A stretch of DNA of 64,000 nucleotides from Pyrus communis (GCF_963583255.1 NC_084811.1:18928088-18992087), one strand, 5' to 3'; positions 34,218-47,285 are shown, numbered from the stretch's first letter. A program made the numbers and translations. The notes: generated by a model from the sequence alone, not told the origin.

Positions 34218-37200
34218 ATGGCGAGAAAGAACCATGAACCCAATTTCCCTAGTTACTATGAAACATTTAGCTCAACTTGGCCGAAGTGGTATATCGTAGG
34301 TAAAGATGGGAAACCTGTTAGAGAGATGGGGGCATCTATGATAAAGATGGTTCAAAGGCAGCATATAGCCTACATGAACTCATTAAAAATCTCTACCATT
34401 TCAGAAGCTTCTGGAAATGTTAAGTTTAAGGAGGTCACACAAGGAGAAAGAAGACGACTCCAATAGAGAAGTAAAAGAGAGATAACGAGAGCTAACAATA
34501 AAGTAGAGGGTAAAAGATATCATGTACCTCAAAACCCCCATCTAGGGAAGTATTGAATCTTTCGAAGAGCTTAAGAAAGTGTGGTGATTATGCCTACACC
34601 AGGCTGGAATCCAAAGCCTATCTGTTTTGGGACTATCTCCCTTGAGAGAGGGATAGCTCCACCTCTATTGGAGGATGTTCACTGCGAAATCCCAAAATTG
34701 TTGCATAACTTTGGTATAGCAGAAGAGGAAGAAGTGTCTGAGTTGATGTTAACCAAGGATGCCCAAGTATGGATAGACCAATTTCTGTGTCAAATTGGAG
34801 GAAAGAAAAAAGAAGTACCAGGGCTCAACAACTTCCATGTAAACATAACCTATATCTTATCATCCATGTTTTGTGCATAACCAGATCAACTCACAGCAAT
34901 GGTGGGCGATTATTTGGGACCAGAACTAACAATGGCACTTGTAACCATTAAGGAAGCTGAGAAAGAATGATCAAGCTTTGCAGACTTGCTTGACCTTACA
35001 CAAAAAGTGCTCGAGAGGGTTTATTCTGACAAAAATGGTGTTCAGCAAGCCAAGTCTAGCTTTAACAAACCATTTGAAACCATATATATGACAACTCATC
35101 TAGAAAGAGTCCCCTTAAAGAGGGTGCTGATAGATGGTGGGGTAGCATTCAATGTGCTCCTACTTAAACAGATGAGGATGCTTTGTAGAAGTGAGGAAGA
35201 TCTTATTCCTAATGATCTTACAATCTTTAGTTTTTATGGGGCCATTACTAGAACCTATGGGATTTGCATTTGGAGGTAGACTTGGGATTCGAGAAAATTA
35301 TGTTAGCATTCTTTGTGGTGGACAACAGCTTTCCCTATGAGGCATTACTGGGGATAAATTGGATGCACCAGAGTCTGTCTGTGCCATCCACCTTACACCA
35401 ACAAGTTGTTGTCTACCATGAGGCCAGAACTGAGGAGCCAGGATTTTGGGAGATAGTGGAGGTCGAATCACGACCAGTTCTCCCTATAGCTAATGTTGCA
35501 GAAGAAATTTTTTACAATCCCAGTGTTGAGATCTTACAATGCTTAGGTGCTAATAAGAATGGCTGCCCTACCAAGGTGATGGCCCAGAAGCTCTTAGAGT
35601 AAGGACTTTCTCTCACCAAAAAGGAATGAGACATGCCTTATATTGTCCTAGCCCACCAACACTAATGATGATAGATTAGAAGAGGAAATACCATTTGATT
35701 GCAGTCAGGTCCTTAATCAAAAGACTGTTGGAATATAGGAGAGAAAGAAGAAAGATTAAAGAGAGCTCAACCAATGAGATGGGATAGTGTGGAGAAGGAA
35801 CTTTGGGTACCAAAGATAGAGAAGGGAAAGCGATTTTGAAACAAGAGGTGGAAACATCCATTCATATGACATAATGTATATATGATTTGGATTGGCTAGA
35901 GGATGAGCCCGAGGCCCCAAAGTCAGTAGAATTTTTGTGTACAGAGCCTGATAAACTAACACCAGAAGTACAAGATCCCTTGGAAACCATTAATTTGGGG
36001 ACAGAGGAGGATCCAAGGCCTAATACAAAATCAGTGGCTTGTTGGAGGCTGGAGATCGGGCAAAAATAGTTGACCTTTTGCATGAATTCAAAGACTATTG
36101 TGCATGGTATTACATGGAGATGCCTGGATCGGACCCTAGCTTAGTGGAGCACAAAATGCCTATCAAAGAGGGGTACAGACCTGTGAAGCAAGCATTAAGA
36201 AAAATGTCGAAGGAAATAGAAGAGAAAGTCAAGGAAGAGATTGAGAGGCTGGTAAACACAGAATTTATTAGGCTTGCTATGTTGGGTGGTTGGCCAACAT
36301 TGTACTTATATTAAAAGCAATAACTAACACTATCCGATGTTGTGTCAACTATATAAACATTAATGAAGTCACGTCTAAAGATGAGTACCCCATGCCTAAG
36401 GCTGACCTGTCCATAGATGCAGTTGCAAAACATGAAGTTCTATCTTTTATAGATGGGAATGCTGGATATAATCAAATAAAAATGGCTAAAGAAGACATAC
36501 ATAAAACAACATTTAGATGCCCAGGACATGTAGGAGCATACGAATACGTAGTCATGCCATTGGGGCTGAAAAATGCTTGTGCTATCTACCAAAGGGTAAT
36601 GAATGCTATTTTTCATGATCAAATAGGGCATAACATGGAGGTATACATTGATGACATTGTGGTGAAGTAAAAAATTGATGAGTAGCACCTGGAAGACCCC
36701 AGACAAGCCCTAGTACGAATGTAGACTCATAAGTTAAAGGTGAATCCTAAGAAATATGCCTTTAGGGGTTATATAGGGCAACTTTTTGGGGTTCCTAGTT
36801 CATCAGAGAGGTGTGGACATAGACAAGAGCAAAGCTCGGGCTATAATGGAGTCACCTTCGCCCACCAACAAAGTGCAATTACAAAGGCTATTGGGGAAGA
36901 TCAACTTTTTAAGGAGATTCATTGCTAATTTGACGGGCAAGATCCAGTCGTTAACTCTTTTATAAAGATTAAAGAATTAAGATAAATTTGAGTGGGTCCC
37001 ACAACACCGAGAAGCTTTTGACAAAGTAAAAGTTAGTCTTCACCAATGCTCATGCCTTCTCATATGGGAAAACCTTTGAAACTCTACATCTCTGCATTTG
37101 AGAAATAATTAGGAAGTTTATTGGCTCAAAACAATGAAGGGGGAATGAGCAAGCAATATACTACCTCAATAAGATCGTTATTGAGGTAGAAACAAGATAT

Positions 37201-38930
37201 AACCCAGTTGAGAAGCTATGTTTAGCTTTATACTTCACTGCCTGCAAATTGAGGCATTACACATTACCTTGCCATATTCATATAATTGCCAAGACTGATG
37301 TGATTAAATACATGATGTCTAAGCCAATGCTAATTGGAAGAATTAGAAACTGGATTTTAGCATTATTTGAGTTCAGTTTTCAGTATGTACCTCAGAGAGC
37401 AATGAAAGGGCAAGCAATTACAAACTTCCATTTTGAGCACCAAGACTCTAAAGAGGAACTTGTCAGCATCTCTGGAACTCTAGAAGTGGCTGGCCTTTGG
37501 TGCCCACCAAGTAAAGTTCATTTGTGCAGGGAAAAATGGATCCAGCAAGAAGTAAAGAGAATAACTAGCCTATGGATCACTCTCTGGAAGTTATATTTTG
37601 ATGGGTCTTGCACTCAACATGCTGCAGGAGTTGGGATTGTCATCATTGATCCAAAGGGAATTCAAAATCGCTACTCATTCCTTCTAGGTTACCAATAATA
37701 GGGTAGAGTACGAGGCATTGATTATTAGCTTAGAAATCCAAATAGAGTTGGGGGTAAATGAGGTCGAAATATATGGGGATTCTGAGTTGGTGATTAATCA
37801 GTTGAATGTGGAGTACAAATGCAAACATCTCACAATGGCGGGTTATTATTTGGCAGCTACTCAGTTGCTAAACTATTGGGGTAGTAAAGTATCAATCAAT
37901 CATGTCCTTAGAGAAGTAAATTTAACTGCGACTGAGATGGCATAAATGGCTTCTAGAGCACAGATTCAAGAAAGAATGTTTGAGGTTAATATAGAAATAC
38001 AAAGAAGAAATCTCGCTTCTATCTTTGAGAGAGGGTTTAGCCTGGATGTAATGACCAAAGAACCAGTGATAGAAGACTAGAGAACCTTCATCATTCAATA
38101 CTTAAAAGACCATTCTTCCCCCACGGGTAAGAAGATTAGGCAGCAAGCAAGTTTGTTATGTGCGACAATACCTTGCTAAGAAAGACTCTAGATGGGCTTT
38201 TGTTGAAATGCTTAGGCATGGAAGAGTTAATAAGGGGGATGGCTGAAGTACATGAAGGCACTTGTGGAGCACATCAAGATGAAACAAAGATGAGGTGGTT
38301 GCTAAGAAGGTAGGGCTACTTTTGGCCTAATATGGAAAAAGATTGTAATACCTATGCTAGAAGGTGTGAAGAATGTTAGAGACATGGAACCCTTCAGCAT
38401 TTACCATCAGTGCCTTTGAATCTGATAGTGAAACCATGGCCTTTTAGAGGGTGGGCAATAGACTTCATCGGGAAAATATACCCAGCTTCCAGTAAGGGGC
38501 ACACCTTCATAATTATGGCAATTGATCACTTTACTAAAAGAGCAGAAGCTTTAACTGTAAAGACCATCAATTCAGCTGTTGTGAAGAAGTTCATTGAGGC
38601 TAAGATCCTACAAAGATATTGGGTGCTCGAGATAATTGTTACAGACAGAAGGTCGTCATTTATATCAAAAAAAGTATAAGAGTTTGCAGATAAGTTCAAG
38701 ATAAAGATAGTCCAATTTGCCCTTATTATCCTTAATCCAATGGTCAAGCAGAAGCTAGCAATAAGATTTTGGTGAATATCATTAAGAGAATGGTGGTAGA
38801 TAGTCCAGAAAGGTGGCATAAGAAGTTGGGAGATACTATTTAGGCTTACAAAACCTCAAAGAAGGCAGGAACTAGGACCACCTCTTATGCATTAACCTTC
38901 GGGCAATATGTTGTACTCTTTATAGAAATC
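34218..38930 (+). pseudogene. Tat1 pol: protease, RT, two RNases H, integrase
   Basis: Protease at 34986-35402: active-site segment VLIDGGVAFNVL near 35128, then LLGINWMHQ. RT at 36039-36670 across a frame change: LLHEFKDYCAWYYMEMPG, FIDGNAGYNQIKMA, VMPLGLKNA and the catalytic YIDDIVVK at 36645. RNase H at about 36980-37400 is worn. A second, archaeal-type RNase H at 37590-37945 has YFDGSC, IYGDSELVINQL and HVLREVN. Integrase at about 38140-38930 has a zinc module near 38260-38380, IDFIGKIYP and VTDRRSSF carrying two of the catalytic Asp. At least five frame changes and many stops rule out function. Confidence 0.85.
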
Positions 38931-39339
38931 AATGTAAGTTCAGTAAGGCTTCAAAAGGTTACAAGAGATCCTAGCCTAACAAGTTTACATCCCTAGCTAA
39001 GGCACCTATCCTAGAATGATAGGTCTGTATAATAGTAAAGATTATCCCGGCTCCCTTAAGGCGATGTTATTGTTGGTTAGTTGAGCTTAGGAATCTTCCA
39101 CTTCAAGCTTGACTTTCTTTACTTCCTCAATTTTCTGATATAGTTTGCTTGATAGAGTTATCTAATCAACCTTTAGTTGTATAGAAAGTTGCTCCTCCAA
39201 CTTCTGGATCTCAGCAGCAACCACTATAGCCGAGCTCTCTTCTACTAGTTACTGCAAGGAGTTGGAAGTTCTGGAATGCTTCTCCTTATAACACTTCACT
39301 TTATTTGCTTGCCTTTCGCCCAAAGATGTTGGTCCCTTA

Positions 39340-42300
39340 CAACTTTCAAATTTTCCAAGAAAGAAAGAAAGAACTCATATTGAACCTTTGACATTTGTTG
39401 AGCCTTGTACAATTCAGTGAGGACTTTCTCAGCATCTGAAGTGCCTTGAGGCTAAAGGAGGCTGTGAAATCCTTCTGTATCCATTCCTTGAAGACTCTCC
39501 ACAGATCTTGAAGATGTTGAGGTGCGGATAGGCGCTTTGAAGACTTCATCTTTGTCTTGATTTTCCTAAACTCTGTCATTAGTTCGGGCAAGGAGGCTAT
39601 GACTGGAATAGATACTAGATGGGGAAACATTACTCTAGCACCTCCAGAGGCAACAACAGCAATGGCAGCTTCAACAGAAATGAAGGGGAAAAACTATGAA
39701 GCAGTAGCAACAACTTTTCTAGGTCGAAGGATGGGGATCCCTATGACTCCAAAAACCTTAGGAGGCCAAGGAAGGACCGCCTTGCTCACTACCGGCTAAG
39801 GAGACTTGCCCAAATCCTCATCAGAAGCCTGTTAAACCAAGAAAAGACAAGTTAGTGGGTTGGTCTATAACTAAACTAAAAAAAGAACATAAATGAAAGA
39901 ACTTGTATATCTGAGCTGAGCCTTGAGCTTTGGGAGGGGGTTCTGCTGATGCAGTTGACTTAGGAGAAGTAGGCTAGCTGGCCCGAGAGGAAGCTTGGGA
40001 AGCCTTGGGGCTGGTCACCTCAGAGACAACAGGTATCTAGGGGATTGTAAGCTCCCTAAAGGTTGGTGTGGATAGATGGGTGGTCTTGTGTACTGTAGAA
40101 TACTAGCAAAGACAATACAGGTTGTAAGTTAATGAAGAAACTTAAAAGAAAACTCAGAAAGACTTAAGGAAAAAAAACTTATAGAAGTGCTGTCATCCTC
40201 TATATAGTGAAGCATCTCCCAAGTTGTGGGATTGAACAAAGAAGTGGGGATCACCACCATTACCGGATGAGAAGTGAAAGAAGTAGAAGTTGGTGTTTGC
40301 CCGACTTGAGATGTAGAAGTGCCTCCCTTTGCCTAAAAAAATAACATAAGTAAATATTAAGCCTTTGGAATTTAGAAATACAACCTAACCAGTATTGAAG
40401 GAAAGAACTATACCTCTGAGGGCTTAGCCCCGATAAGGGGAAATATGCGCAGATTGGGCTGGAGGAGAAGAAGGCTCGCACCACGAGGTTCCCTTTACTT
40501 TGGTATCCTGTATTAACAGACAGCAAATAATTAATAAGAGTATGAAGGAGAGAGAACTTCAAAATTAATTTAGTACTCAAGGTTTAAGAGATTATACCTT
40601 CAACTCCTCGAGAATATTGGCGAGGACCTCCTTGTCACTTGGTTGCACTTCTGCACCTGATTGCGACTATTTGGAAGTGGGGGCAGGTTTCTTAGTGGTA
40701 GAAGGCTCTGATTACAAAAAATAGAAGGGATTAGTTTAAAACTTAGCAAAATCAAAATTAAAAGAAAGGAACCAAGGCTGGATCACTTACTGGAGGATTT
40801 ATGTTTCTTCCTGCCCGCTTTAGCTAGATGGGCAGATGAGGGTTTGGAGGCCTGGGAAATTTGAGACCTAGTCATTGTCTTTGTAGGAGTAACTCCGGGC
40901 TAGGTAATGCAAGTTAAGCTTGGGACCTCTCCTCAGCTTAGACTCCAACGACTTCACCACAGAAGCCTTCACTCGACGAGGGGCTTTTGTCTCCAATTTA
41001 GGCCTAGCCTCAGCCTCTGATTCACTAAATAGCTTGGAGATGTCCCTAGCATCCCCAGAAGCATGGCTAAACCCTACTCTTTGCCTAGCTTCCTCTGCAG
41101 TAGCCTCTTGAAGAACCAAGGCATCATCAATATCCTCTTTTTGCCCAACATCCACTTCCTCAATGTTGCCTTGGGGTGCAAAATCAAGAAAAGAATTAGC
41201 TAACCACAGAGTATCAAAGCATCATGTAGAAGAGGACAACAGAAGTAAGGTGACTTACCTATGAGTAGAAGCTGGTTCTTTTGGTTGATAGTCTCATTCC
41301 AATTCTCAAACTTGTCCTTCTTGGGGAGAGATTTGAAGAAGACTTGACCGAAGAGTCTGTCATAGGCTTCTATGATGTCTTTTTCGTACTTCTTCGACCA
41401 CTTGGCCTCCCACCAAATGGCAAACTGAGGAGTGCACTCGAAATTTAGGGCCACAAGCTTGTGAGTAATCCTACTCATCACCTTAAGACTGCGCTGTGTT
41501 GCCCGAAAGGTGACCTTGGATGGAGAACAAAGGCGATATGAGGTCTTACAGTGAAAAGAGTCGAAGAAAAGCATTGAAATTGCCTGCCTGAATCCAGTTA
41601 TCTAGCACAGAAGTTGGGATGACAGATCTTTAGCCCGCACTTGTACCCTACTTTATCACTTCAAACCTCCCAGGCCAGGTCTCTTTGTTGGATGCAGCTG
41701 ATAAACTTCTTCCATGAGCTACTGGAATCCTCCTCGAGGAACTCCAAATTAGCAGCCCAAAACTCGAGGAAGTACCACTGGAGCCAGAGCTGCACTATCT
41801 AAGTAGCGATGTTAACGTTGGTCTCGAATGGCTCGCACTTGGTCATTTTGTGGAGAAGGTGATAGAGATGTGCTAGGATGAATGGCCTTATGGTAACATC
41901 ATCAAATGAGTGTAGTGCCTCCACCAAGGGGATCCACTCCAGCTTTACCCCATTCGATTTGTTAGGGAACACATGCTTATTCAACCAATAAAGAAAGAAA
42001 TACATGTGTTCCTAGGCTCTGTCTGCAGTTGGGGAAGGTGGGCTGAACATCTTCTTGGCAAAAGGAATGAAGCCCACGAAGGATGTCTTGTAGCTTTTAA
42101 AGGTGAAGGAATTATACTCTAGATAAGTGATTAACATTGGAGTCCTCCGAGCTTTCAACGGTTAGGCAAGAAGGCAATGACCAGTTATGTGTGATATCCA
42201 CACATTTGCTTGAAGGCCTCAAGCTGAAGACTTGAGCCATGTCCAAGATCGTGGGAGTCATGGGACCTATTTTGAATTCGAATGTGTTGGTCCCATTGTT

Positions 42301-42770
42301 CTAGAAGAGCAAGACAGTTGACAAGAGCTTGTGCTTGATTGGGATAGTGATATTTGACATCATGATCAGCTTATAGATGCCATTCACCATCCATTTTTGC
42401 TTCCAAATAGGTTCTAGCTCGTCCACCCATTGAGACCAAGCCTTATCCTTCATAAGAGGGAAACCTCCCTAAAATTTGACCACTTGGAGGTAAAAATCCC
42501 ACCCTTGGTCGAATAGGGGTTGGGGGTAAACAAGTGGCAGCATACATGTTGTTTTCCACTACAATTGGGACTCGAGACAATCTAGGCAAGCCCTAGAGAA
42601 TGTACCCTTTCCTCCTAGAAGAAGATGGACAGGTTCAGGCCAGCCCGATGGCGATGAAAGCCGTTAAGCTAACAACGCAAATTGACCATCCCCTCTCCAG
42701 ATTCTCATTCAAGGCGTAGTTTGGGGGCCATGATTGATTTCGAGGGAGAAAAATAAGAGTCATTGAAGGC
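39340..42770 (-). pseudogene. Tat1 antisense ORF: plant mobile domain (PMD) protein
   Basis: Coding on the strand opposite to gag-pol, between integrase and the 3' LTR. Starting near 42770 on the minus strand: WSQWVDELEPIW near 42450, NNGTNTFEFKIGPMTPTILD near 42280, then WLNKHVFPNKSNGVKLEWIP and FILAHLYHLL at 41799-42005. The latter are core features of the plant mobile domain (PF10536, aminotransferase-like). A charged tail follows at 41200-41574 and 40868-41155, with low-complexity segments to about 39340. Several stops are present. Antisense ORFs in this position are known from Grande and Retand; what their products do is not established. Confidence 0.75.
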
Positions 42771-42884
42771 AAATGGCAAGAAAGGGCAGAGAATGCAAGA
42801 GGTTCGAGGGTTCTGGAAATTAAGAGATATGAGTTTGCTGTAAGTGATAACCGAGGAAATTTAAATAAAGGTTATTTAACAAGC

Positions 42885-44063
42885 AGTTAGTTAACATTGG
42901 AGATCGTGGGCTTTATGATAATGGAGGCCCAAAGATGCAAAATCAAATAGAAGATTGAGCTTAGGCAAGTCGATAGGCCTGAGAGGAATTAAAAGCTATT
43001 TTAGCAAAGGCATAGGCCATATGCCTATGTTTGAAGTGATGGGCAACATAAAGCACCTCACCACCAGCCAAAAAACACTTTTTAAGGGTATGGATGAGCA
43101 AGTAAGTGATCACTCACTGCCCTCTGAAAGTTATCAGTTAAAGGTAAAGATGGGACAGTCGAGCCAAATTGTTTATAAAAGCAGAGAAAGACACTAGAGA
43201 CAAGAAAACTCAACCAATCAATCAAAAGACATCCAAACTTTGTTCTCAAAAAAGTTCATACCTAGAAAGCTGCACTTTGTCCAAATTCTACCATTTTTAG
43301 TTGTATTTCTCCTTAGAAAGCCATATTTTGTCGAGTTTAAAAGCTCAACTACCTTCTCTTAGTGTTGTAGTACTGATTCATTTAGTAAAACCTATTTACT
43401 TTTCATCCCTCTCAGTATACAAACCTCTATAAACACAAAGAGAAGTGGTTGCAAGAAGTTCAACCTTGCCCAACAAGGTTAAATCTTGCTTGAATCTCCT
43501 TTGTTTGTACTTATATGTAGTAGATCTGTCGTTTAATGCATTTTCCTTCATGTATTTAAATCATTTTCAATTATTTTACACTTAAAAGTTTCATTTTGCA
43601 AATCAAATATGGATAAGTTAATAAACCTATTTTCATTAAAGCAAACTTTGATTGAGGAAACGGTTGGAAGGGCCCTAAAACCCCTTCATTTTGGACATAC
43701 AATGTTATAAATTAAAAGTCCTTGTTTACAAGGCAAGAAAAAGACCTTCATGTAGACTTAACCCATCTGCGACAATCCTTTGATAAATAAGAAGTCTAAA
43801 TAACTTGAGGCAAAAGTAACCAACCTAATTTACACATATTCAACAATTTGTTATACAAAAATAACAGTGGCATGCTTAGATCTTTGTTAGTTTTGATTGT
43901 GAGCCTCAAGGCCTACACCAAAGGGCCCCAAGGACACCTTTCGAACTAACTATGAACTCATCTGGTAGCACACCAAGAAGCAAAATCTTGTCCGACGGGC
44001 AAGAAATAGCCATCTTCCTAGGGGGTTATGCAAGGGACTAGATCTAGAAATACAACCCGAACA
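42885..44063 (+). repeat. Tat1 3' LTR
   Basis: Aligns with the 5' LTR from about TTTATGATAATGG onward and ends CCCGAACA before GGACT. The first ~30 bp are diverged, so the start is set by length. A TATA-like TATAAAA lies at 43174-43180. No convincing purine tract is seen just upstream. Confidence 0.8.
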
Positions 44064-44620
44064 GGACTACAACTTGCTCTGGAGCTAGAAGCTAAGTATG
44101 CCCAAGTTTATAGCGATTGACAACTGGTGGTGAATAAGATAAATGACGAGTTCAAGTCCTGAGACGGAAACATAGTGGCCTACGTGGAAGCAGCAAGGGA
44201 GTTGGTAAAGCTTTTCACAAGGTAAGGCTGAAATTTGTATCTGAGGGGGAGATTAAGTGCTCGTTACTTATTGAGCACTTAGACGAGCCTAGTATCCTAC
44301 GCCCTAAGAGCTTAGTGGTGGAGTTGAACGAGAAAGACACTTGGATGACCCCAATATTTGACGACATATGTCATGGGTCATTCCCTGAAGACATACGTGA
44401 ATCTCCATGTGTACGGTTTTGAGTGGCTAGGTACACCATTATTGACAACAAAATCTACAAACGGGGTTTTTCTTTACCCTATCCATGGTACAAGTCTTCT
44501 AGGAAATTCATGAAAGAGTTTGGGGCGATCATTCAGCAACCTGCACGCTCAGAGCCAAGGCGGCCAAACTAGGCTATTACGGTCGAACATAGCTATATAA
44601 AATATCACATGATGACCATG
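44064..44620 (+). pseudogene. Ty3/gypsy RNase H, 3' part of split host element
   Basis: Directly continues the RNase H broken at 30684. After the GGACT duplication it reads LQLALELEAKYAQVYSD and QLVVNKINDEF, typical of the archaeal-type RNase H of Tat-like elements. A linker follows with IFDDICHGSFPED and a short pre-integrase segment YTIIDNKIYKRGFSLPY. It breaks off near 44600, where the next repeat starts. This join proves that the 13.4-kb Tat1 element inserted into a pre-existing gypsy copy. Confidence 0.85.
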
Positions 44621-45035
44621 TGGTGAAAATAAATCACTAATATTGACAAATTAGATTTTATGGCCATTGACCAATTTTATATGTCTCATCCTTAACTAGC
44701 TTCAAAACATATAAATTCATCATAAATCAATTTCTATTTGAGTCTCATTTAAAGACTAGATAAATAAATCATTTCTCAAAGCCATTTAATCGAAAATGTA
44801 GTTTTTGAAGGAATCCACTTACCGATAATGCGAGTATAATCCATAATAGGTACCTTTGTTTATAATTGTACCTATAAAATAAAACTTAGCTTTACTAAGC
44901 ATATTCTAACATTTCACAAATTTTTTCTCCTTAATGTGATTAACGGCTTTGAATTAGCCTATGGATTGTGCAAATTGATTTGGGACGTCGAAAAATCTAA
45001 AGTAGGTCTTAGGGTCCCCACATGCCGCCACTCAC
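44590..45035 (-). repeat. LARD-like 3' LTR (left copy, truncated)
   Basis: Aligns with 46990-47285. The left copy holds about 150 bp (44640-44800) absent from the right one. Similarity stops near GCCGCCACTCA. Confidence 0.55.
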
Positions 45036-45664
45036 TGGGAAGACGCGCCATCTAGAAAAGAATAGGAAAAGGAAAATGAATACAAAGTAAAATATTCAAG
45101 TAGAATATCCACGTAAGATTCCCACTTAACCGTGATCATGTTCGAATATTCAAAAGCCTATTGCTGGTTCCTAACAACACATGTCCCTAAGTTGCATCAT
45201 CCGAATTGCTGACTCTAGTCGAGTTGCGACCACCGAACGCATACTGTTCTTCATTTCTCCTTGTCTTCCGCCTAAGCCACGTCCATTCAAAGTTACACTT
45301 TAAGTTTGTCACTGTAGAAAAGGTTGTTGATCTTGGAGAAGTAAGTTGATTGAACTAATAGATAGAGCGATCATGGAAACATTCCATGACCATAGTCCGA
45401 ATACTAAATTATACCAAAAGGCATCCCAATATTCAAATTAGCACTCCTGACACGAAAATGCCGTGGTGCACACCTTCTGATTCTCCAGACATCTCGTAAC
45501 TTCCACGACATTATTCCTGTAATTCAGCCAAAATTAGGCTTCTTCATCTGACCTTCGGTCATCAGTTGAATAGGCTTCATGACTCACAACAATCTCTGTC
45601 CGAGTACGACTTTAGTTTTCCAATGGGAATTAGTTGGGCTAACGCCTCAACTAACTGTCGTAAA

Positions 45665-45733
45665 TAGGGGCGGAGGCAATGTATGCCTAGCATAGGCCTA
45701 GGCCTACTCTCACTCTTTAAGCCCCTCTAAATA

Positions 45734-45764
<31 letters not shown>

Positions 45765-46389
45765 ATATTTTTTTAAACTTAGTATTATACATCTTTTAGT
45801 TTACACAAAACTTTTAAATTCTATTCACCAATAATTAAAACAAGAGGTCTTTTTTTCTTTTCACCCAACGACACTCATCCTAAAACTAAATCTAACTCTT
45901 ATTTTGTATACAAGTCAATAACTCTTAAAATTAAAATCTAAAATATACTTTAGTTTTATCAAAAGATATTCACTTATATTTTCAACCTAAAGAATAATAA
46001 ACTTTGAGCTTTTCCTCCTTCCCTTGTTGAATTTCATGTATTTTGCCCTCCAAATTTTCAATCGAGAACAATGTTAAGGTTTGTAAATCTCTGTGTTCTC
46101 TTTAACTTTTTACTAATAATATGGTCTAAAAACATGATCCCCTAATATTTTTCATTGACTTGATATTGGAAGGTTAATTTCTTTTAATCCTCTTTAATCT
46201 TGATTAACTACTCTCTATATTGACTTGATATTGGAAGATTAATTTTAACATGGAAAAAGCATTTAGCGCCTCAAAAAAATTTAATTAGATCACAACTCCA
46301 AGCATGCATTATACCCTTTCGTAAACATTATCTATTTTTGTAACATTAAGTGAGGCCCCTCCTCATGCAAAATCCTAGCTCTGCCACTG
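45665..46389. mobile_element. Non-autonomous hAT-like element
   Basis: A 725-bp insertion with short inverted ends, TAGGGGCGGAGG at left and CAGTGGCAGAGC (reversed) at right. It is flanked by 8-mers GTCGTAAA and GCTGTAAA (6 of 8 match). Ends and target length fit hAT elements. AT-rich interior with an (AT)n run at about 45744-45768 and no transposase. Confidence 0.6.
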
Positions 46390-46503
46390 GCTGTAAACCG
46401 GGAACAACACATACACCTAAATAGAATTTTTCTGTTAAGTCGACCTTAAAATTGTAGCACAAATACTGGCATCATCCGATGCGAATGTATATTCTACTAA
46501 CCA

Positions 46504-46516
46504 TGCTTTGATACCA
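46504..46516 (-). other. Primer binding site, tRNA-Met type (LARD-like)
   Basis: The minus strand reads TGGTATCAAAGCA, one mismatch from the primer sites at 5687 and 20722, with the LTR end TGTTTCA just before it. Confidence 0.7.
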
Positions 46517-46519
46517 AAC

Positions 46520-47285
46520 TGAAACACCTCAAGCCGAAAAGCTTTCTAGCCAAGAGTGAAAATGTGCTGGCCAACACTAAATTGATAATAAAACCCCACC
46601 ATAAATGTGACGAAAGACTATCAACTTAATGACAAAGCATAAGTAAGGAAATTGTGATGTGAATTATTTCGAACCGAAATTGTGGCGTAAAACAAAGTGT
46701 GAGTAAATTATAATCATTTATCAAGTAAAATAATTTGCACTAACCCCCGTTTTGGAAATGCATACATAGTTGGAAGACTACATAATAGTATTTAGTACCA
46801 TAATAGTAAATGAAAATCACAACCAATTCATGTACCAAAATTTTCAGTAATCATACATGTATTCAATTAATCGCAATAGCATCTACTAGCATAAATATAG
46901 CATGCAGGGTATGCTAGTCTACTAGCTGAGTTCTCTACCGGTATCAATAAGTAATCTAGCCTTTAAAAGAAATATAACACCTATAAATAATTTACGACCA
47001 TAGCTATACAGAATATCACATGATGACAATGTGGTGGAAATAAATCACCAATGTGTCCACTCATTGATAATGCGAGCATAATTCATAATAGGTGCCCTTG
47101 TCCATAATTGTAACCTTTATAATTGCACCTATAAAATAACAATTAGATTTACTAAGCGTATTATAACATTTCACGGATTTTATTAACAGCTTTGAATTAG
47201 CCTAAACAGACGGTGCTACGCGATTCGGGACATCAAAAAACTTAAAGTAGGTCTGAGTTCCCTACACGCTGCCACAAACCCCCAT
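46520..47285 (-). repeat. LARD-like 5' LTR (right copy)
   Basis: The inner boundary TGAAACACC at 46520 is set by the primer site. The outer boundary near 47285 is where similarity to 44590-45035 stops; the LTR could extend further right. Confidence 0.5.

Larger units (their letters stand above)
30685..44063 (+). mobile_element. Tat-clade Ty3/gypsy element (Tat1) with antisense PMD ORF
   Basis: A 13,379-bp plus-strand element between direct 5-bp duplications GGACT (30680-30684 and 44064-44068). The LTRs are 30685-31859 and 42885-44063. Order: gag 31903-33811, pol with protease, RT, RNase H, a second archaeal-type RNase H and integrase (34218-38930), then a 3-4 kb block coding on the opposite strand for a plant mobile domain protein. 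The dual RNase H and the antisense ORF place it in the Tat clade (Ogre/Retand/Grande group). Stops and frameshifts occur throughout. Confidence 0.9.
44590..47285 (-). mobile_element. Non-autonomous LTR retrotransposon (LARD-like)
   Basis: Two direct repeats, 44590-45035 and part of 46520-47285, share long stretches such as ATATCACATGATGAC, GATAATGCGAG and TTTGAATTAGCCTA. A minus-strand primer site TGGTATCAAAGCA (46504-46516) lies next to the inner edge of the right repeat. That identifies the right repeat as the 5' LTR of a minus-strand element. The interior has no recognisable gag or pol and contains a hAT-like insertion. The left LTR is truncated at the gypsy remnant. Outer ends are approximate. 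Confidence 0.6.
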
